Notes: generated by a model not told the origin, from the sequence alone. 64,000 nt of DNA from Candidatus Zixiibacteriota bacterium (GCA_035574315.1 DATLYW010000047.1:62001-126000); one strand, 5' to 3'. Shown: positions 1 to 8,767, counted from the first letter of the stretch. A program made the numbers and translations.

Positions 1-715
1 CGGAGAGGTCGGCCTCGAGCCGAAGCCCTTCTTCCAGCGGCAGCTCGATGCCCTTGTGAATTGCTTCCTTGATGAAGGCGACCGACACCGGCGCGCCCCG
101 CAGGATCCGCCGTGCGAGATCCTCCGCGGTCCTGAGCACCGCCTCGCCCGGCACCACCGCGTTCACCAGCCCCAGCCGGTACGCCTCGCCTCCGCTCACC
201 GTGTCGCCGGTGAGGCAAAGCTCGAGCGCCTTGGCCGTTCCGATCAAGCGCGCCAGCCGCTGCGTCCCCCCGGCGCCGGGAATCAGGCCCCGCAGCACCT
301 CGGTCAATCCCAGCCTGGCGTCCTCGGAGGCCACACGGAGGTCGCAGGCGAGCGCGAACTCCAGGCCGCCGCCGAGGCAATAGCCGCGAATCGCGGCGAT
401 CGTGGGCTTGGTGATCGCCGCGACCGCGCGCGCCTGCGTATGAATCGTCGCCGTGAGCTTTTGCCGCCGCCGGTCGATGTGCGAGTACTCGCCCTCGGCG
501 CGCTCCTTGAGGTCCATGCCCGCCGAGAACGCCCGGTCGCCCGCGCCCGTGAAGACCGCGACCCGTATCCCGGCATCATCCTCGCAATGGCGGCAGACCT
601 CGATCAGCTCGCGGGTCATCTGCCGGTTGTAGGCGTTCATCGCCTCCGGGCGGTTGAACGTGACGAACGCCACCCGGTCGCGAACTTCGAAGAGCAAGTG
701 CTGGAATTCCATCAT
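1..715 (-). CDS. Enoyl-CoA hydratase/isomerase family protein (3' end outside window)
   Basis: Crotonase-fold enzyme that hydrates or isomerises enoyl-CoA thioesters in acyl-CoA breakdown. The reading frame from the ATG at 715 shows the family pattern: FNRPEAMNAYN near residue 20-30, the first oxyanion-hole segment FSAGMDL near 64-70, the second oxyanion segment GYCLGGGLEFALACD near 110-124, and a TEV segment with the Glu usually used in catalysis near 137. About 238 residues are visible and the C-terminal helices run off the window edge. ATG-ATG at 715/712 follows GGAAAGG. It lies downstream of the acyl-CoA dehydrogenase and thiolase genes on the same strand, separated by a repeat block. Substrate unknown. 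Confidence 0.85.
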   Translation of the reverse strand, partial: MMEFQHLLFEVRDRVAFVTFNRPEAMNAYNRQMTRELIEVCRHCEDDAGIRVAVFTGAGDRAFSAGMDLKERAEGEYSHIDRRRQKLTATIHTQARAVAAITKPTIAAIRGYCLGGGLEFALACDLRVASEDARLGLTEVLRGLIPGAGGTQRLARLIGTAKALELCLTGDTVSGGEAYRLGLVNAVVPGEAVLRTAEDLARRILRGAPVSVAFIKEAIHKGIELPLEEGLRLEADLS

Positions 716-730
716 CCTTTCCTTTCCCGA

Positions 731-908
731 CCGGTCTCCGGTCTGTAGCAAGGTCGCTTCGCTCCCGTTCAAATCGTTCAAAGGTTCAAGGGTTCAAAGG
801 TTCAAGGGTTCAAGGGGATCAATCGTCGACGCTTGATTCGAGCGGTTCGTGCCGGTCCCCGGTCTCCGGTCTCCGGTCCCGGTTCTGTACCTCGAACCTC
901 GGAGCGCT
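731..908. repeat. Composite intergenic repeat, copy R1
   Basis: Non-coding block made of parts seen again elsewhere in the window: CCGGTCTCCGGTCTGTA, a GGTCGCTTCGCTCC box, seven GTTCAA units spaced 8-9 bases apart, an imperfect 20-base palindrome centred on GTCGAC at 818-837, then runs of CCGGTCTCCGGTC and TTCTGTACCTCGAACCTCGG. The copy near 16019 has the same order and orientation and the copy near 8781 is inverted. It sits directly upstream of the hydratase ribosome binding site. Confidence 0.8.
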
Positions 909-912
909 GACG

Positions 913-1899
913 CTAATACTTCGATCTTCCCCTTCTCTCTTCCTGCAGCTTCTCCAGGAAAGAGAGGTCGAGCATCTCCGCCGGCCTGAGCGACATCCCC
1001 GCGAGCGACCTCTCGTTGGCGATCACGTTCTCGATCGCCTTCGCCGTCACCCACGGCAGCCCCGGCGTGAGCTGCGTGTAAGCCTTGCGCGTCTCCTCCA
1101 GCTCGTCGACCGCCCTGGACTTGTAGTAGTCGCCCAGGAAGCGGATCACCGCGTCGCGGTTTCTCTCGTCGCGGTAGAAATCCATCCCGTCCGCCAGCCC
1201 GCGCATGAAGCTCATCACGGTCTCGCGGTCGCTGTGGATGTAGGAGGTGGTGGTGAGCACGCCCGCGATGATGTACTCGAACTCGGTTTTCGACAGATCG
1301 ATCAACACCGGAAGCCCCGTCTTGCGGGCGAGCAGCGTGAACGGCGGCTGGAAGACCGACGCGTCGACGTGGCCGCCGTTGAGCGCCGCCCAGCGCTCGC
1401 CCGCGCCGCCCACGCCGACGATCGTCGCGTCGCGGTCGGGATTCATCCCCAGCCGCCTGAGCGCGTAGCGCGCGATGAAGTCCGAGCTGGCGCCGATCTG
1501 GCTCACGCCGATTTTCTTGCCCTTGAGATCGGCCGGCGTCTTGATCCCCTGGCTGGCGACCAGCACGTAGTCGAGCCGGTTGCCGGTGGCGCCGATGAAG
1601 CGAAGCTCTCTCGCCCCCTGGGCCCAGGCCGTCACCGAGGTCGAGCCGCCCTGCAGCTCGATGGGAACGTCCCGGCCGAGGAGCGCCTGGACCGCCGCCC
1701 GCCCGCCGCGGATGTACACCGGCTGGACGCGCAGCCCGTGCTTCTCGAAGGAACCCGAACGGTAGGCGACCCAGAAATAGCTGGTCGAGCCGCCGATGGG
1801 ATAGGCAACCTTGATCTCCTTGAGTGCCCGGACCTGCGCCGACGCGGGCGCAGCCGCCAGGAGCAGTGCGCAAACCGAAATGGCCCGCCTGGATATCAT
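913..1899 (-). CDS. ABC transporter substrate-binding protein, NitT/TauT (SsuA/THI5-like) type
   Basis: Periplasmic binding component of 328 residues, the usual length. The N-terminus has a signal peptide (Arg-Arg, hydrophobic stretch, ASAQ cleavage at about 19-22). The mature part has the family layout: KVAYPIGG opening strand, a GGS segment near 85, and DLKGKKIGVS near 123-132 which marks the NMT1/SsuA fold. An AAGGAGGGC-type Shine-Dalgarno site precedes ATG 1899. No permease or ATPase gene is next to it, so the ligand and transporter are unknown; binding proteins of this class often sit alone in hydrolase-rich loci of such genomes. Same strand as the hydratase and the lipid-type operon above it. 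Confidence 0.8.
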   Translation of the reverse strand: MISRRAISVCALLLAAAPASAQVRALKEIKVAYPIGGSTSYFWVAYRSGSFEKHGLRVQPVYIRGGRAAVQALLGRDVPIELQGGSTSVTAWAQGARELRFIGATGNRLDYVLVASQGIKTPADLKGKKIGVSQIGASSDFIARYALRRLGMNPDRDATIVGVGGAGERWAALNGGHVDASVFQPPFTLLARKTGLPVLIDLSKTEFEYIIAGVLTTTSYIHSDRETVMSFMRGLADGMDFYRDERNRDAVIRFLGDYYKSRAVDELEETRKAYTQLTPGLPWVTAKAIENVIANERSLAGMSLRPAEMLDLSFLEKLQEERRGRSKY

Positions 1900-2003
1900 G
1901 TCCCGCCCTCCTTTCGCTCGACGCCTCCGCCGTCCGACCTCCGCTTCCGTTCTCTCCTCCTCGATTTTCGTTCTTACCCGCGTTCCCTTACCTCGCGGCT
2001 CCC

Positions 2004-2025
2004 GCGCGCGCCGGCGAGCGCGCGC
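2004..2025 (-). terminator. GC hairpin just past the DUF35 gene
   Basis: Perfect 8-bp GC stem (GCGCGCGC on both arms, loop CGGCGA) a few bases after the stop codon at 2030. There is no T-run, so it may be a pause site, a 3' mRNA end or chance in GC-rich sequence. Confidence 0.3.
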
Positions 2026-2029
2026 TTCG

Positions 2030-2452
2030 TCACGCCAGCTCGAAAACCGGCAATTTGATCTCCGGGCTCGATGTTTCCTGAAACGCGACCCTGACCCGGT
2101 CGCCGAGCTTGACCCGCTCGCAGCCAGCGCCGACGAGCCGGCTTTCCATGATCACGCCCTCGTCGAGAATCACGTTGACGTAGCAGATCGGGGTTTCGTC
2201 CTTGAAGGCGGGATTGCGCGGCACCCGCACCCAGGTGAAGCTGTGGATCGTTCCGCTTCCCTTCGCCTGGATCCAGGCGAGGTCTCCGCCGAAGCATTCC
2301 ACGCAGACCGGGCGCGGAAAGAACTGCACCTTGCCGCAGCGGTTGCAGCGCTGGAGCAGGAGTCGTCCCGCCGCCGCCCCCTCCCAGTAGGGCCGGTCCA
2401 CCGGATTGATCTTCGGCAGGCTCCTGGCCGTTCGTGTCGCCTCGGCCATCAT
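2030..2452 (-). CDS. DUF35 zinc-ribbon/OB-fold protein
   Basis: 140-residue acyl-CoA-associated protein. The N-terminal rubredoxin-like zinc ribbon has Cys36, Cys39, Cys50 and Cys53 (CNRC and CVEC). The OB-fold follows with the GSGTIHSFTWVRVP strand and a C-terminal RVAFQE strand typical of the family. DUF35 proteins partner thiolase-fold enzymes, for example the DUF35 domain of ChsH2 that binds the Ltp2 aldolase. Here the gene overlaps the thiolase-like gene by 4 bases (ATGA at 2449-2452), which implies translational coupling and a complex. Start is the first of two adjacent ATGs. Confidence 0.88.
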   Translation of the reverse strand: MMAEATRTARSLPKINPVDRPYWEGAAAGRLLLQRCNRCGKVQFFPRPVCVECFGGDLAWIQAKGSGTIHSFTWVRVPRNPAFKDETPICYVNVILDEGVIMESRLVGAGCERVKLGDRVRVAFQETSSPEIKLPVFELA

Positions 2453-3600
2453 TGCCTCCTTTCCATGATCAGGCCGGCCGTGGTGCCGAGGTTGCGCCCA
2501 TAGTTGAGCCACCCGATGCCGGTCACCAGGGCGCGCTCCGCTTTCTTCACCTGATGCCCTTCGGCTTCGCCGCGGAGCTGGCGCAACGCCTCGACGATGT
2601 GCAGAAAGCCCCCCGCCAGCCCCGCCTGGCCGACCGAAAGCTGCCCTCCGCCGGTGTTCACCGGGAAGTCGCCGTGCCAGGTGAGATCGTGGCCCTCCAC
2701 GAACCTGCCCCCTTCGCCCTTGGCGCAGTAGCCGAGGTCCTCGATCTGGATCAGCACCGCGATCGGGTAGTCGTCGTAGATCTCGAAGAGGTCGATCTCC
2801 TCGCGCCGCACCTCGCGGAAGAGCCGCTCGCCGACCACCTTGATGCCGAAGGTCGTCTTGTCGGGAATCATCTCCGCCACCTGGTAGTGGACTTTTTCCG
2901 CGTCGGTGACGAGGTAAACCAGCTTGTCCGTGATGCTCCTCGCTTTCTCCTCCGAGGCGAGCACGACGCATTCGGCGCCCGAGCAGGGCATGACGCAGTC
3001 GAACAGCCGGATCGGATCGGAGATCATGCGCGATTCGAGATAGTCCTTCATCGTCATCGGCTGGCGGAACAGCGCCTGCGGGTTGTTGAGCGCGTTCTCG
3101 CGCTGCGCTATCGCGATCCTGCCGAGCTGCTCCAGGGTCGTCCCGAAGCGCTCCATGTGCAGCCGCTGGATCAGCGCCATCAGCGAATTCGGCCCCCCGT
3201 AGCCGTAGACGTCGACATAGTTCGCCCTCTGGTACTCGAGCGGCCGCTGGTGCGGCGTGCTGCGGTCGAAGGAGTTGCCGCCGACCAGGACCGCCAGGTC
3301 GATGTGGCCGGCCTCGATCGCGTCCGCCGCCCGCCGGACGCTCATCACGCCTCCGGCGCCGCCGTAATCGCCGTTCAGCACCCAGTCGAGCTCCAGCCCC
3401 AGCTGCTCGGCGACGTGAGGGGAAAAATCGGGGCTCGCCTGGGTGGTGATGGACAGCCCCTGGATCTCCTTCTTGGAAATCCCCGCCCGCTCCAGCGCCT
3501 GGCGGATCGCGTCGGCGTAGTGCGTCAGCACCGACGCTTCCGATTTCCTGGAATACTCGGTCGAGCCGTAGCTCACGAAACAGACTTTCCTTCGACGCAT
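2449..3600 (-). CDS. Thiolase-fold protein lacking the catalytic Cys/His/Cys (SCP2-thiolase/Ltp2-like)
   Basis: 383 residues with the thiolase/SCP-x fold (VLVGGNSF near 104-111, GGRFVEGHDLTWHGDFPVNTGGGQLS near the C-terminal half). The position of the nucleophilic Cys holds DYGGAGG (78-84), the His of the usual GHP motif is Gln (SVGQAG, 322-327), and the C-terminal Cys loop reads GWLNYGRN (363-370). It is therefore unlikely to be a condensing or cleaving thiolase. Ltp2-type steroid side-chain retro-aldolases show the same losses and use tyrosines; candidates here are Tyr275/Tyr278 (YDDYP) and Tyr367. Coupled to DUF35 by an ATGA overlap. GAGGAG precedes ATG 3600. The aldolase reading is inference. 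Confidence 0.8.
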   Translation of the reverse strand: MRRRKVCFVSYGSTEYSRKSEASVLTHYADAIRQALERAGISKKEIQGLSITTQASPDFSPHVAEQLGLELDWVLNGDYGGAGGVMSVRRAADAIEAGHIDLAVLVGGNSFDRSTPHQRPLEYQRANYVDVYGYGGPNSLMALIQRLHMERFGTTLEQLGRIAIAQRENALNNPQALFRQPMTMKDYLESRMISDPIRLFDCVMPCSGAECVVLASEEKARSITDKLVYLVTDAEKVHYQVAEMIPDKTTFGIKVVGERLFREVRREEIDLFEIYDDYPIAVLIQIEDLGYCAKGEGGRFVEGHDLTWHGDFPVNTGGGQLSVGQAGLAGGFLHIVEALRQLRGEAEGHQVKKAERALVTGIGWLNYGRNLGTTAGLIMERRQ

Positions 3601-3621
3601 CGTTCTCCTCGTCTTCGCCGC

Positions 3622-4746
3622 CTACTCCCCCTTCAGGAATCTTTCGCCCGCCGCGCGGTCCAGCTCAGCCTCCCGGCCGTAGAGCAGCCGCAGCATGCGC
3701 GCCTCGCGGTAGAAACCTTCGAACGGGAGCTCCTTGCAGACCCCGTAGCCACCGTGGATCTGGATCGCCACGTCGGCGGCTTCGAAGGCCGTCCTCGCCG
3801 CGCGCTTCTTCGCCAGCGCCGCCGCCTCGAAGTAAGGCGCGCCGCGGTCGGCCCGCCACGCGGCCTCGAGCGTGAGCCAGGTGCAGGCGCGCAGCTGAAC
3901 GGAAAGGTCCGCGAGCATCCACTGGATCGCCTGGCGCGCGGCCAGCGGCCGGCCGAAGGTCACCCGGTTGCGGGCGTGCTCGATCGCGTCGTTCAGGCAG
4001 CGCGCGCCGATTCCGAGGCACCGGGCGGCGATGCGCAATTGCTCGGCGGCGACCACGGAGGCCACCTCGTATTCGTAGCCAAGCCGGCAATCGCCGGGGA
4101 CCGTGCAATCGCGGAACGTCACGCGCGCGATCACGGTGTCGGTGGTCAGATCCCCCTCCTCCTCCACCTCCAATCCCGGCGCGTCGCGCGGGACGAGGAA
4201 GAGAGCGGGGAGGCGTGTTCCCGCCTCCCGCGCCGGGAAAAGAAAGAGGTCCGCCGGCGGACCGTACAGCTCGACGGTTGCGTTGCCGAGCCGGTAGCCG
4301 CCCGCGACCTCGCGAAAGCGCAGCGAGACCTCATCGGGAGCGCCGGTTCTGTGGAGCTCCGCGAAAGCGAGCGCGAGCGAGCGCTTTCCCGAGGCGAGAT
4401 CCCCGGCGTGGCGGCTCCCCGCCAGAAGCCCGGGAAGAGCCGGAGGCTCGAACGGCAGGATCGTGCGGCCGAACTCGCGGTAGACGAGCGCGCGCGCCAC
4501 CGCCCCGATGCCGGCGCCGCCCTCGGCCTCGGGAAGCTCGAGCAGCCACAGGCCCGCCCGGCGGGCCAGAGCCTCCAGCCCGGCGCGCACCTCCCGGTCG
4601 AGGTCGCGCCGGGGCGGATCGCCCGGCGGCAGGAAGGGCTGGCGTTGTCTCAGATAGTCGCCCTCGCGGCTGATCAGCTCGCGCCTGACGAACTGCGCCG
4701 CGGTGTCGCGGATCAAGCGCTCTTCCTCGGTCAGCTGAAAGTCCAT
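3622..4746 (-). CDS. Acyl-CoA dehydrogenase family protein (second subunit-like)
   Basis: 374-residue flavoprotein-fold acyl-CoA dehydrogenase. ATG 4746 was chosen because the protein then opens MDFQLTEEERLIRDTAAQF, the usual start, and overlaps the upstream stop as TGATG. The middle domain has the DTVIARVTF strand and the C-terminal helices include RQAIQWMLADL and QIHGGYGVCKELPFEGFYREAR. The EG(T/P) loop that carries the base in many members is absent, while the neighbouring dehydrogenase has it. Adjacent unequal pairs form alpha2beta2 heteromers in steroid and lipid degraders (ChsE1-ChsE2 type); pairing here is inferred from the overlap. Confidence 0.85.
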   Translation of the reverse strand: MDFQLTEEERLIRDTAAQFVRRELISREGDYLRQRQPFLPPGDPPRRDLDREVRAGLEALARRAGLWLLELPEAEGGAGIGAVARALVYREFGRTILPFEPPALPGLLAGSRHAGDLASGKRSLALAFAELHRTGAPDEVSLRFREVAGGYRLGNATVELYGPPADLFLFPAREAGTRLPALFLVPRDAPGLEVEEEGDLTTDTVIARVTFRDCTVPGDCRLGYEYEVASVVAAEQLRIAARCLGIGARCLNDAIEHARNRVTFGRPLAARQAIQWMLADLSVQLRACTWLTLEAAWRADRGAPYFEAAALAKKRAARTAFEAADVAIQIHGGYGVCKELPFEGFYREARMLRLLYGREAELDRAAGERFLKGE

Positions 4747-5972
4747 CAGCCGATCTCCACGCTCGCCGCGCCCTCGCGAAACAGGATCCGCTGGAGAATG
4801 TGCCGCTGGATCTCCGAAGGCCCCTCGACGATGCGCCGAGACCGGGCGTGCCGGAACGCCCGGGCGAGAACGTGCCGCTTGCGCAGCGCCGACGGTCCCG
4901 CCGCTTCCAGAGCGAAATCGATCACGCGATGAAGCAGCTCCGTGGCGAAGAGCTTCACCGCGGCCGCCTCGCCGCGCGCGTCGAGCTTGCGGTCGGCCTT
5001 CCAGGCACCGTAGTAGGTGAGGCTGCGGAGCGCCGCCAGCTCGCCGAGGAAACCGCCGATCCGTTCCGCAAAGCTCCCGCGGTTTTCGGGGACGATTCCC
5101 TCCGCTTTGAGCACGCGCAGGACGCGCTGCGCCGTGCCGTGCGAGCGGATTCCCACCTGAAAGCGCCGGGCTCCCAGCCACGCCTGGTTCAGCTCCCAGC
5201 CCTTGCCCACCTCGCCCAGCACCTGGCTGCGGTGCACGCGGCAGTTCTCGAAGACCAGCTCGCACGGCTCGGTGCCGGCGATGGTCGCGATGCTGCGCAC
5301 CACCCGGTAGCCGGGAGTGCCGGTCTCGATCAGGAAACAGGTCACCCCGTCCCGGCCCTCGGTGCCGGGCAGCCGGGCGAAGAGCTGGACGAAATCGGCG
5401 ACGTCCGCGAAGGTCGGAAACATCTTGGTGCCGTTGATCACGAAGTAGTCTCCGTCCGGAGCCGCCGTGGTCCGAAGCATCGAGGGATCGGAGCCCGAGG
5501 CCGGCTCGCTCAGCGCGAAGGCCGAGGTCTTCTCGCCCCGGATGCAGGGAAGCAGAAACCTTTCGATCTGCTCTCCCCGGCAGGCGTACAGGATGTTGGA
5601 GACGTGGTTGCCGAGTTCGAAGGGGATCGAGCTCTTCTCGAGCTCTTCGGTGACCGCGAGCATCGCCACGTTGCTGGCTTCGAGCCCGCCGTACTGTTTC
5701 GGGACGTCGAGGTGCCAGAGGCCGCGCGCCTCGGCCTTTTTCTCCAGCTCCTCCATCAGCGCGGTGAAGCGGCGGATCTCCGGGTCCTCGCTGCGCCGCG
5801 CGCGGCTCTTCCAGCGGCTACCTTCGAAAATGTCGGGCGCGTTCTCGAACTCGGGCTCGAGCGGCGACAGCTCTTCCCGGACGAAAGCTTCCACCGCCCG
5901 CCGCAGGCCCTCTTCTTCTTCAGAGAGGTAGAAATCCACGGTCCCGCAGGCGCAACCTCTGGTTCGCCCCAT
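4746..5972 (-). CDS. Acyl-CoA dehydrogenase
   Basis: 408-residue FAD-dependent acyl-CoA dehydrogenase, first gene of the minus-strand operon. The N-terminal helical domain runs to about 145, ALSEPASGSDPSMLRTTA near 148-166 is the FAD/substrate signature, and RIVEGPSEIQRHILQR near the C-terminus carries the Glu of the EG-P-SEI loop used as base in this subfamily. ATG 5972 has a strong GGAGGTG 9 bases upstream; a GTG 11 codons later (VDFYLSE) would give a more typical N-terminus and is the alternative. It shares one base with the next dehydrogenase. Divergent from the amidohydrolase at 6120 across 147 bases. Confidence 0.88.
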   Translation of the reverse strand: MGRTRGCACGTVDFYLSEEEEGLRRAVEAFVREELSPLEPEFENAPDIFEGSRWKSRARRSEDPEIRRFTALMEELEKKAEARGLWHLDVPKQYGGLEASNVAMLAVTEELEKSSIPFELGNHVSNILYACRGEQIERFLLPCIRGEKTSAFALSEPASGSDPSMLRTTAAPDGDYFVINGTKMFPTFADVADFVQLFARLPGTEGRDGVTCFLIETGTPGYRVVRSIATIAGTEPCELVFENCRVHRSQVLGEVGKGWELNQAWLGARRFQVGIRSHGTAQRVLRVLKAEGIVPENRGSFAERIGGFLGELAALRSLTYYGAWKADRKLDARGEAAAVKLFATELLHRVIDFALEAAGPSALRKRHVLARAFRHARSRRIVEGPSEIQRHILQRILFREGAASVEIG

Positions 5973-6119
5973 CCCATATCACACCTCCGGCCGGCCGGCA
6001 AAAAACCGCCCGCCCATTGCCTCGGTTTTCCCCATATGATAATCAGCGACCGGCGCGGGGATGCACGCGGACCCGCCTCAGGCCGGGCCGCGCGCGGCCA
6101 GCGGCCGGATAAAGGAACC

Positions 6120-7169
6120 ATGGGACGCCCGGACTTGCAAAGCGTGAAGGTGATCGACGCCGACGGCCACGTGCGCGACCGGGACGCCGATATCCGCAAG
6201 TTCATGGCCGAGCCTTACTGCCGGCGCCAGGGATCGCTGCTGCCGAGCGATGTTTGGGACTCCAGCATGTACGGGAAGCTCGGGCTCTACGTCACCGACC
6301 TCGCGACGCGGCTCCGCGACATGGACACCGAGGGGATCGACATCGCCGTGCTGTTCCCTACCAGCGGCTTTGCGGTGACCCAGCTCCCCGAAAAGGACTA
6401 CGCGGCGGCTTACTGCCGCGCCTACAACGACTGGGTGGCGAGCATTTGCGCCGAGAGCCCCCGGCTGAAGGCGGTCGCCCTGGCTCCCTTCCAGGACGTG
6501 GACGCCGCCTGCAAGGAGATCCAGCGGGCGATCACCGGGCTCGGCCTCGCCGGCATCACCGTCGCCACCTTCGGCATGAAGGAACACCTCGGGCAGCCCG
6601 TCCACTGGCCGATCTTTCAGCTGCTGCAGGATCTCGACGTTCCCCTTCTCGTCCACAACTCGCGCCAGGGTCCGGCCGGCGAGATTCGCTTCGACACCTT
6701 CCTCTTCCGCCACACGGTCGGGCGGCCGTTCGAGACGCTGCTCGACTGCGCGGCGCTGGTTTACGGCGGGGTGCCGGAGAAGTTTCCCGATCTCAGGATC
6801 GCGTTCCTCGAGTGCGGCTGCGGCTGGGTTCCGTACTGGATGGACCGGATGGACGAGGAGTGGGAGAAGCGGAAATCCGAGGCGCCGCTGCTGAAGAAGA
6901 AGCCGAGCGAGTACATGACCGCCGGCAACTGGTTCTACGCAACCGAGCCGGAGGAGAGCACGCTCCCTTACGTCCTGGAAAAGATCGGCGAGGACGTCAT
7001 TCTGTTCGCCTCCGACTATCCCCACTGGGACGGCGGTTTTCCGCACATGGTTTCCACCGTGAGGGGGCGCAAGGACATCACCGAAAAGCAAAAAGAGAAG
7101 ATCATGTGCGCCAACGCGGCCAGACTTTACGGCTGGCGCACGCAGGAATCGGAAAGGAGTCACAGTTGA
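6120..7169 (+). CDS. Amidohydrolase (Amidohydro_2, PF04909-type)
   Basis: 349-residue metal-dependent TIM-barrel hydrolase or decarboxylase. It opens with IDADGHV (the DxH metal motif), has LLVHNSRQ near 176 on a metal-ligand strand, ECGCGWVPYWMDRMDEEW near 235 and the terminal FASDYPHWDGGFP with the conserved metal Asp near 299. ATG 6120 is chosen because AAAGGA sits just upstream and the motif then starts at residue 12. It begins the plus-strand cluster and overlaps tctB by 4 bases, tying the enzyme to an organic-acid uptake system. Substrate unknown. A related enzyme is encoded at 61935. Confidence 0.86.
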   Translation: MGRPDLQSVKVIDADGHVRDRDADIRKFMAEPYCRRQGSLLPSDVWDSSMYGKLGLYVTDLATRLRDMDTEGIDIAVLFPTSGFAVTQLPEKDYAAAYCRAYNDWVASICAESPRLKAVALAPFQDVDAACKEIQRAITGLGLAGITVATFGMKEHLGQPVHWPIFQLLQDLDVPLLVHNSRQGPAGEIRFDTFLFRHTVGRPFETLLDCAALVYGGVPEKFPDLRIAFLECGCGWVPYWMDRMDEEWEKRKSEAPLLKKKPSEYMTAGNWFYATEPEESTLPYVLEKIGEDVILFASDYPHWDGGFPHMVSTVRGRKDITEKQKEKIMCANAARLYGWRTQESERSHS

Positions 7170-7651
7170 AGATCAGACCCGCGGCCGTTTTCAGTCTCTG
7201 CGCCCTGGTGTTTTTCGGGGTGTTCGTCTATCAGGCGCAGGAGTGGCGGCTCCAGGCGCGGCTTTATCCTTACGCGATCGGTTTTCCGATGCTGGCTCTG
7301 GCGATCGCCCAGGTGATCCTGGACCTCAGAGGCTACACGGCGAAGCAACGGGCCGACGCCACGCCCATGGATCGCCAGTTCGCCCAGGGAGTCGACGCCG
7401 GCGTCGCCCGGCACCGTACGTGGAATATTTTCGCCTGGATCTTCGGCTTTTTCCTTTCCATCTGGCTCCTCGGATTCTCCCTCAGCGTCCCTTTACTCGT
7501 TTTCACCTATCTCAAGATCCAGTCCCGCGAGCCGTGGCCGCTGTCGGTGATCCTTACCGCCTCCTCGTGGCTGATCTTCTACGGGCTGTTCATCAGGCTG
7601 CTCAATCTCCCCTTCCCGGAGGGTCTGGTTTTCTCCTGGCTCGGCATCTGA
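7166..7651 (+). CDS. tctB: TctB-like small membrane subunit of a tripartite tricarboxylate transporter
   Basis: 161-residue membrane protein with hydrophobic segments at about 7-23, 36-53, 87-117 and 126-146, the TctB pattern of four to five helices. TTG at 7166 is the start: it overlaps the amidohydrolase stop (TTGA), has GGAAAGGAGT 6 bases upstream, and gives a normal first helix; no ATG is available before the helix. TctB is the poorly conserved small permease that works with TctA (11544) and a TctC-type binding protein. Here the subunits are separated by three binding-protein genes rather than being adjacent. Confidence 0.82.
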   Translation: MKIRPAAVFSLCALVFFGVFVYQAQEWRLQARLYPYAIGFPMLALAIAQVILDLRGYTAKQRADATPMDRQFAQGVDAGVARHRTWNIFAWIFGFFLSIWLLGFSLSVPLLVFTYLKIQSREPWPLSVILTASSWLIFYGLFIRLLNLPFPEGLVFSWLGI

Positions 7652-7735
7652 GGCCGCCCGCCTCTTGAACCGCAGCGCAATGATGATAAGAGAGTTGGAA
7701 ATTTCAGGCATCCCTACATCCTGGAGGTATACAGC

Positions 7736-8767
7736 ATGAGGAAAGTTTTCGCGGGGCTCGGCTTCGTTTTGCTTCTGTGCCAGAGCGTGCAAGCGCAGGC
7801 CCCTTTTTACCAGGGAAAGACGATCACCATCGTCGTCGGCACCAAGGCCGGCGACGCCTATGACCTTTATCCCCGGATGCTGGCGGAGTTCATGCCCAAA
7901 TACATCCCGGGGAACCCCAACATCATCGTGCAAAACGTGCCAGGAGCCGCGTCGATGATCGCGGCGAACCAGGTCTACAACGTCGCCAGGCCCGACGGCC
8001 TCACCATCGGCGCGATCTATCCGGCACTTTACTTCGACCAGCTCGCAAAGAAGAAGGAGGTCCGGTTCGACTGGACCAGGTTCGGCTGGATCGGAAGCCC
8101 GGTGACCTCGAACCACCTTCTGTACATGAGGGCGGACGCCCCGTACAGGTCGATGGACGACATCCGCAACGCCGCGACAGCGCCCAAGTGCGGCTCCAAC
8201 GGCGTTACCTCCACGGGGTACTACCTTCCCAAGCTGATGGAGGAAACGCTCGGCACCAGGTTCAATATCGTCCTCGGATATCAATCCGGCCAGGACGTCG
8301 ACCTCGCGGTCGAGCGCGGCGAGGTGGTCTGCCGCGCCTTCACGATTACGGCCTACTTCGCCCGCGAGCCGTTCATCACCTGGCGCAAGAACAAGTTCGT
8401 CAACGTCCTGATGCAGAGCGGGGCGAAACGTGACGCGCGTCTCAAGGACGCTCCCACGATCTATGAGCTGATGGACCGCTACAAGACATCGGAAGCCGGC
8501 CGGAGCCTGGCAAAAGTCGTGCTTTCCGCCGGCGAGTTCGGCCGCCCGCTGGTGCTGCCTCCGGGCGTCCCGGCCGACCGGGTCAAAATCCTGCGCGACG
8601 CTTTCACCAAAGCGCTGGCCGATCCCGGATTGCAGGCGGCGGCGGAAAAGCGCAAGCTCGAGCTCGACCCGGCGGCGGGCGAGGAACTGGAAAAGCTTGC
8701 GAAGGAAGTGATAGGCGTAAGCCCGGCGATCGCCACGCGTGTCGGGCAGATGTTGAGCGGCAAGTAA
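7736..8767 (+). CDS. tctC: TctC/Bug-family substrate-binding protein, copy 1
   Basis: 343-residue periplasmic binding protein with a signal peptide (hydrophobic 5-18, VQAQA cleavage near 20-23). Mature part opens FYQGKTITIVVGTKAGD, the Bug-family first strand, followed by HIPGNP-like KYIPGNPNIIVQNVPGA and the GVTSTGYYLPKLMEE segment. Usual ligands are carboxylates; the ligand here is unknown. The protein is nearly collinear with copy 2 at 9216, so the two look like a tandem duplication split by repeat block R2. Ribosome site CTGGAGGT precedes ATG 7736. Confidence 0.87.
   Translation: MRKVFAGLGFVLLLCQSVQAQAPFYQGKTITIVVGTKAGDAYDLYPRMLAEFMPKYIPGNPNIIVQNVPGAASMIAANQVYNVARPDGLTIGAIYPALYFDQLAKKKEVRFDWTRFGWIGSPVTSNHLLYMRADAPYRSMDDIRNAATAPKCGSNGVTSTGYYLPKLMEETLGTRFNIVLGYQSGQDVDLAVERGEVVCRAFTITAYFAREPFITWRKNKFVNVLMQSGAKRDARLKDAPTIYELMDRYKTSEAGRSLAKVVLSAGEFGRPLVLPPGVPADRVKILRDAFTKALADPGLQAAAEKRKLELDPAAGEELEKLAKEVIGVSPAIATRVGQMLSGK

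Noticed and set aside
2434..4932. 832-codon plus-strand open frame opposite the acyl-CoA operon
   Set aside because: Antisense to thiolase and dehydrogenase genes that have clear motifs and ribosome sites.
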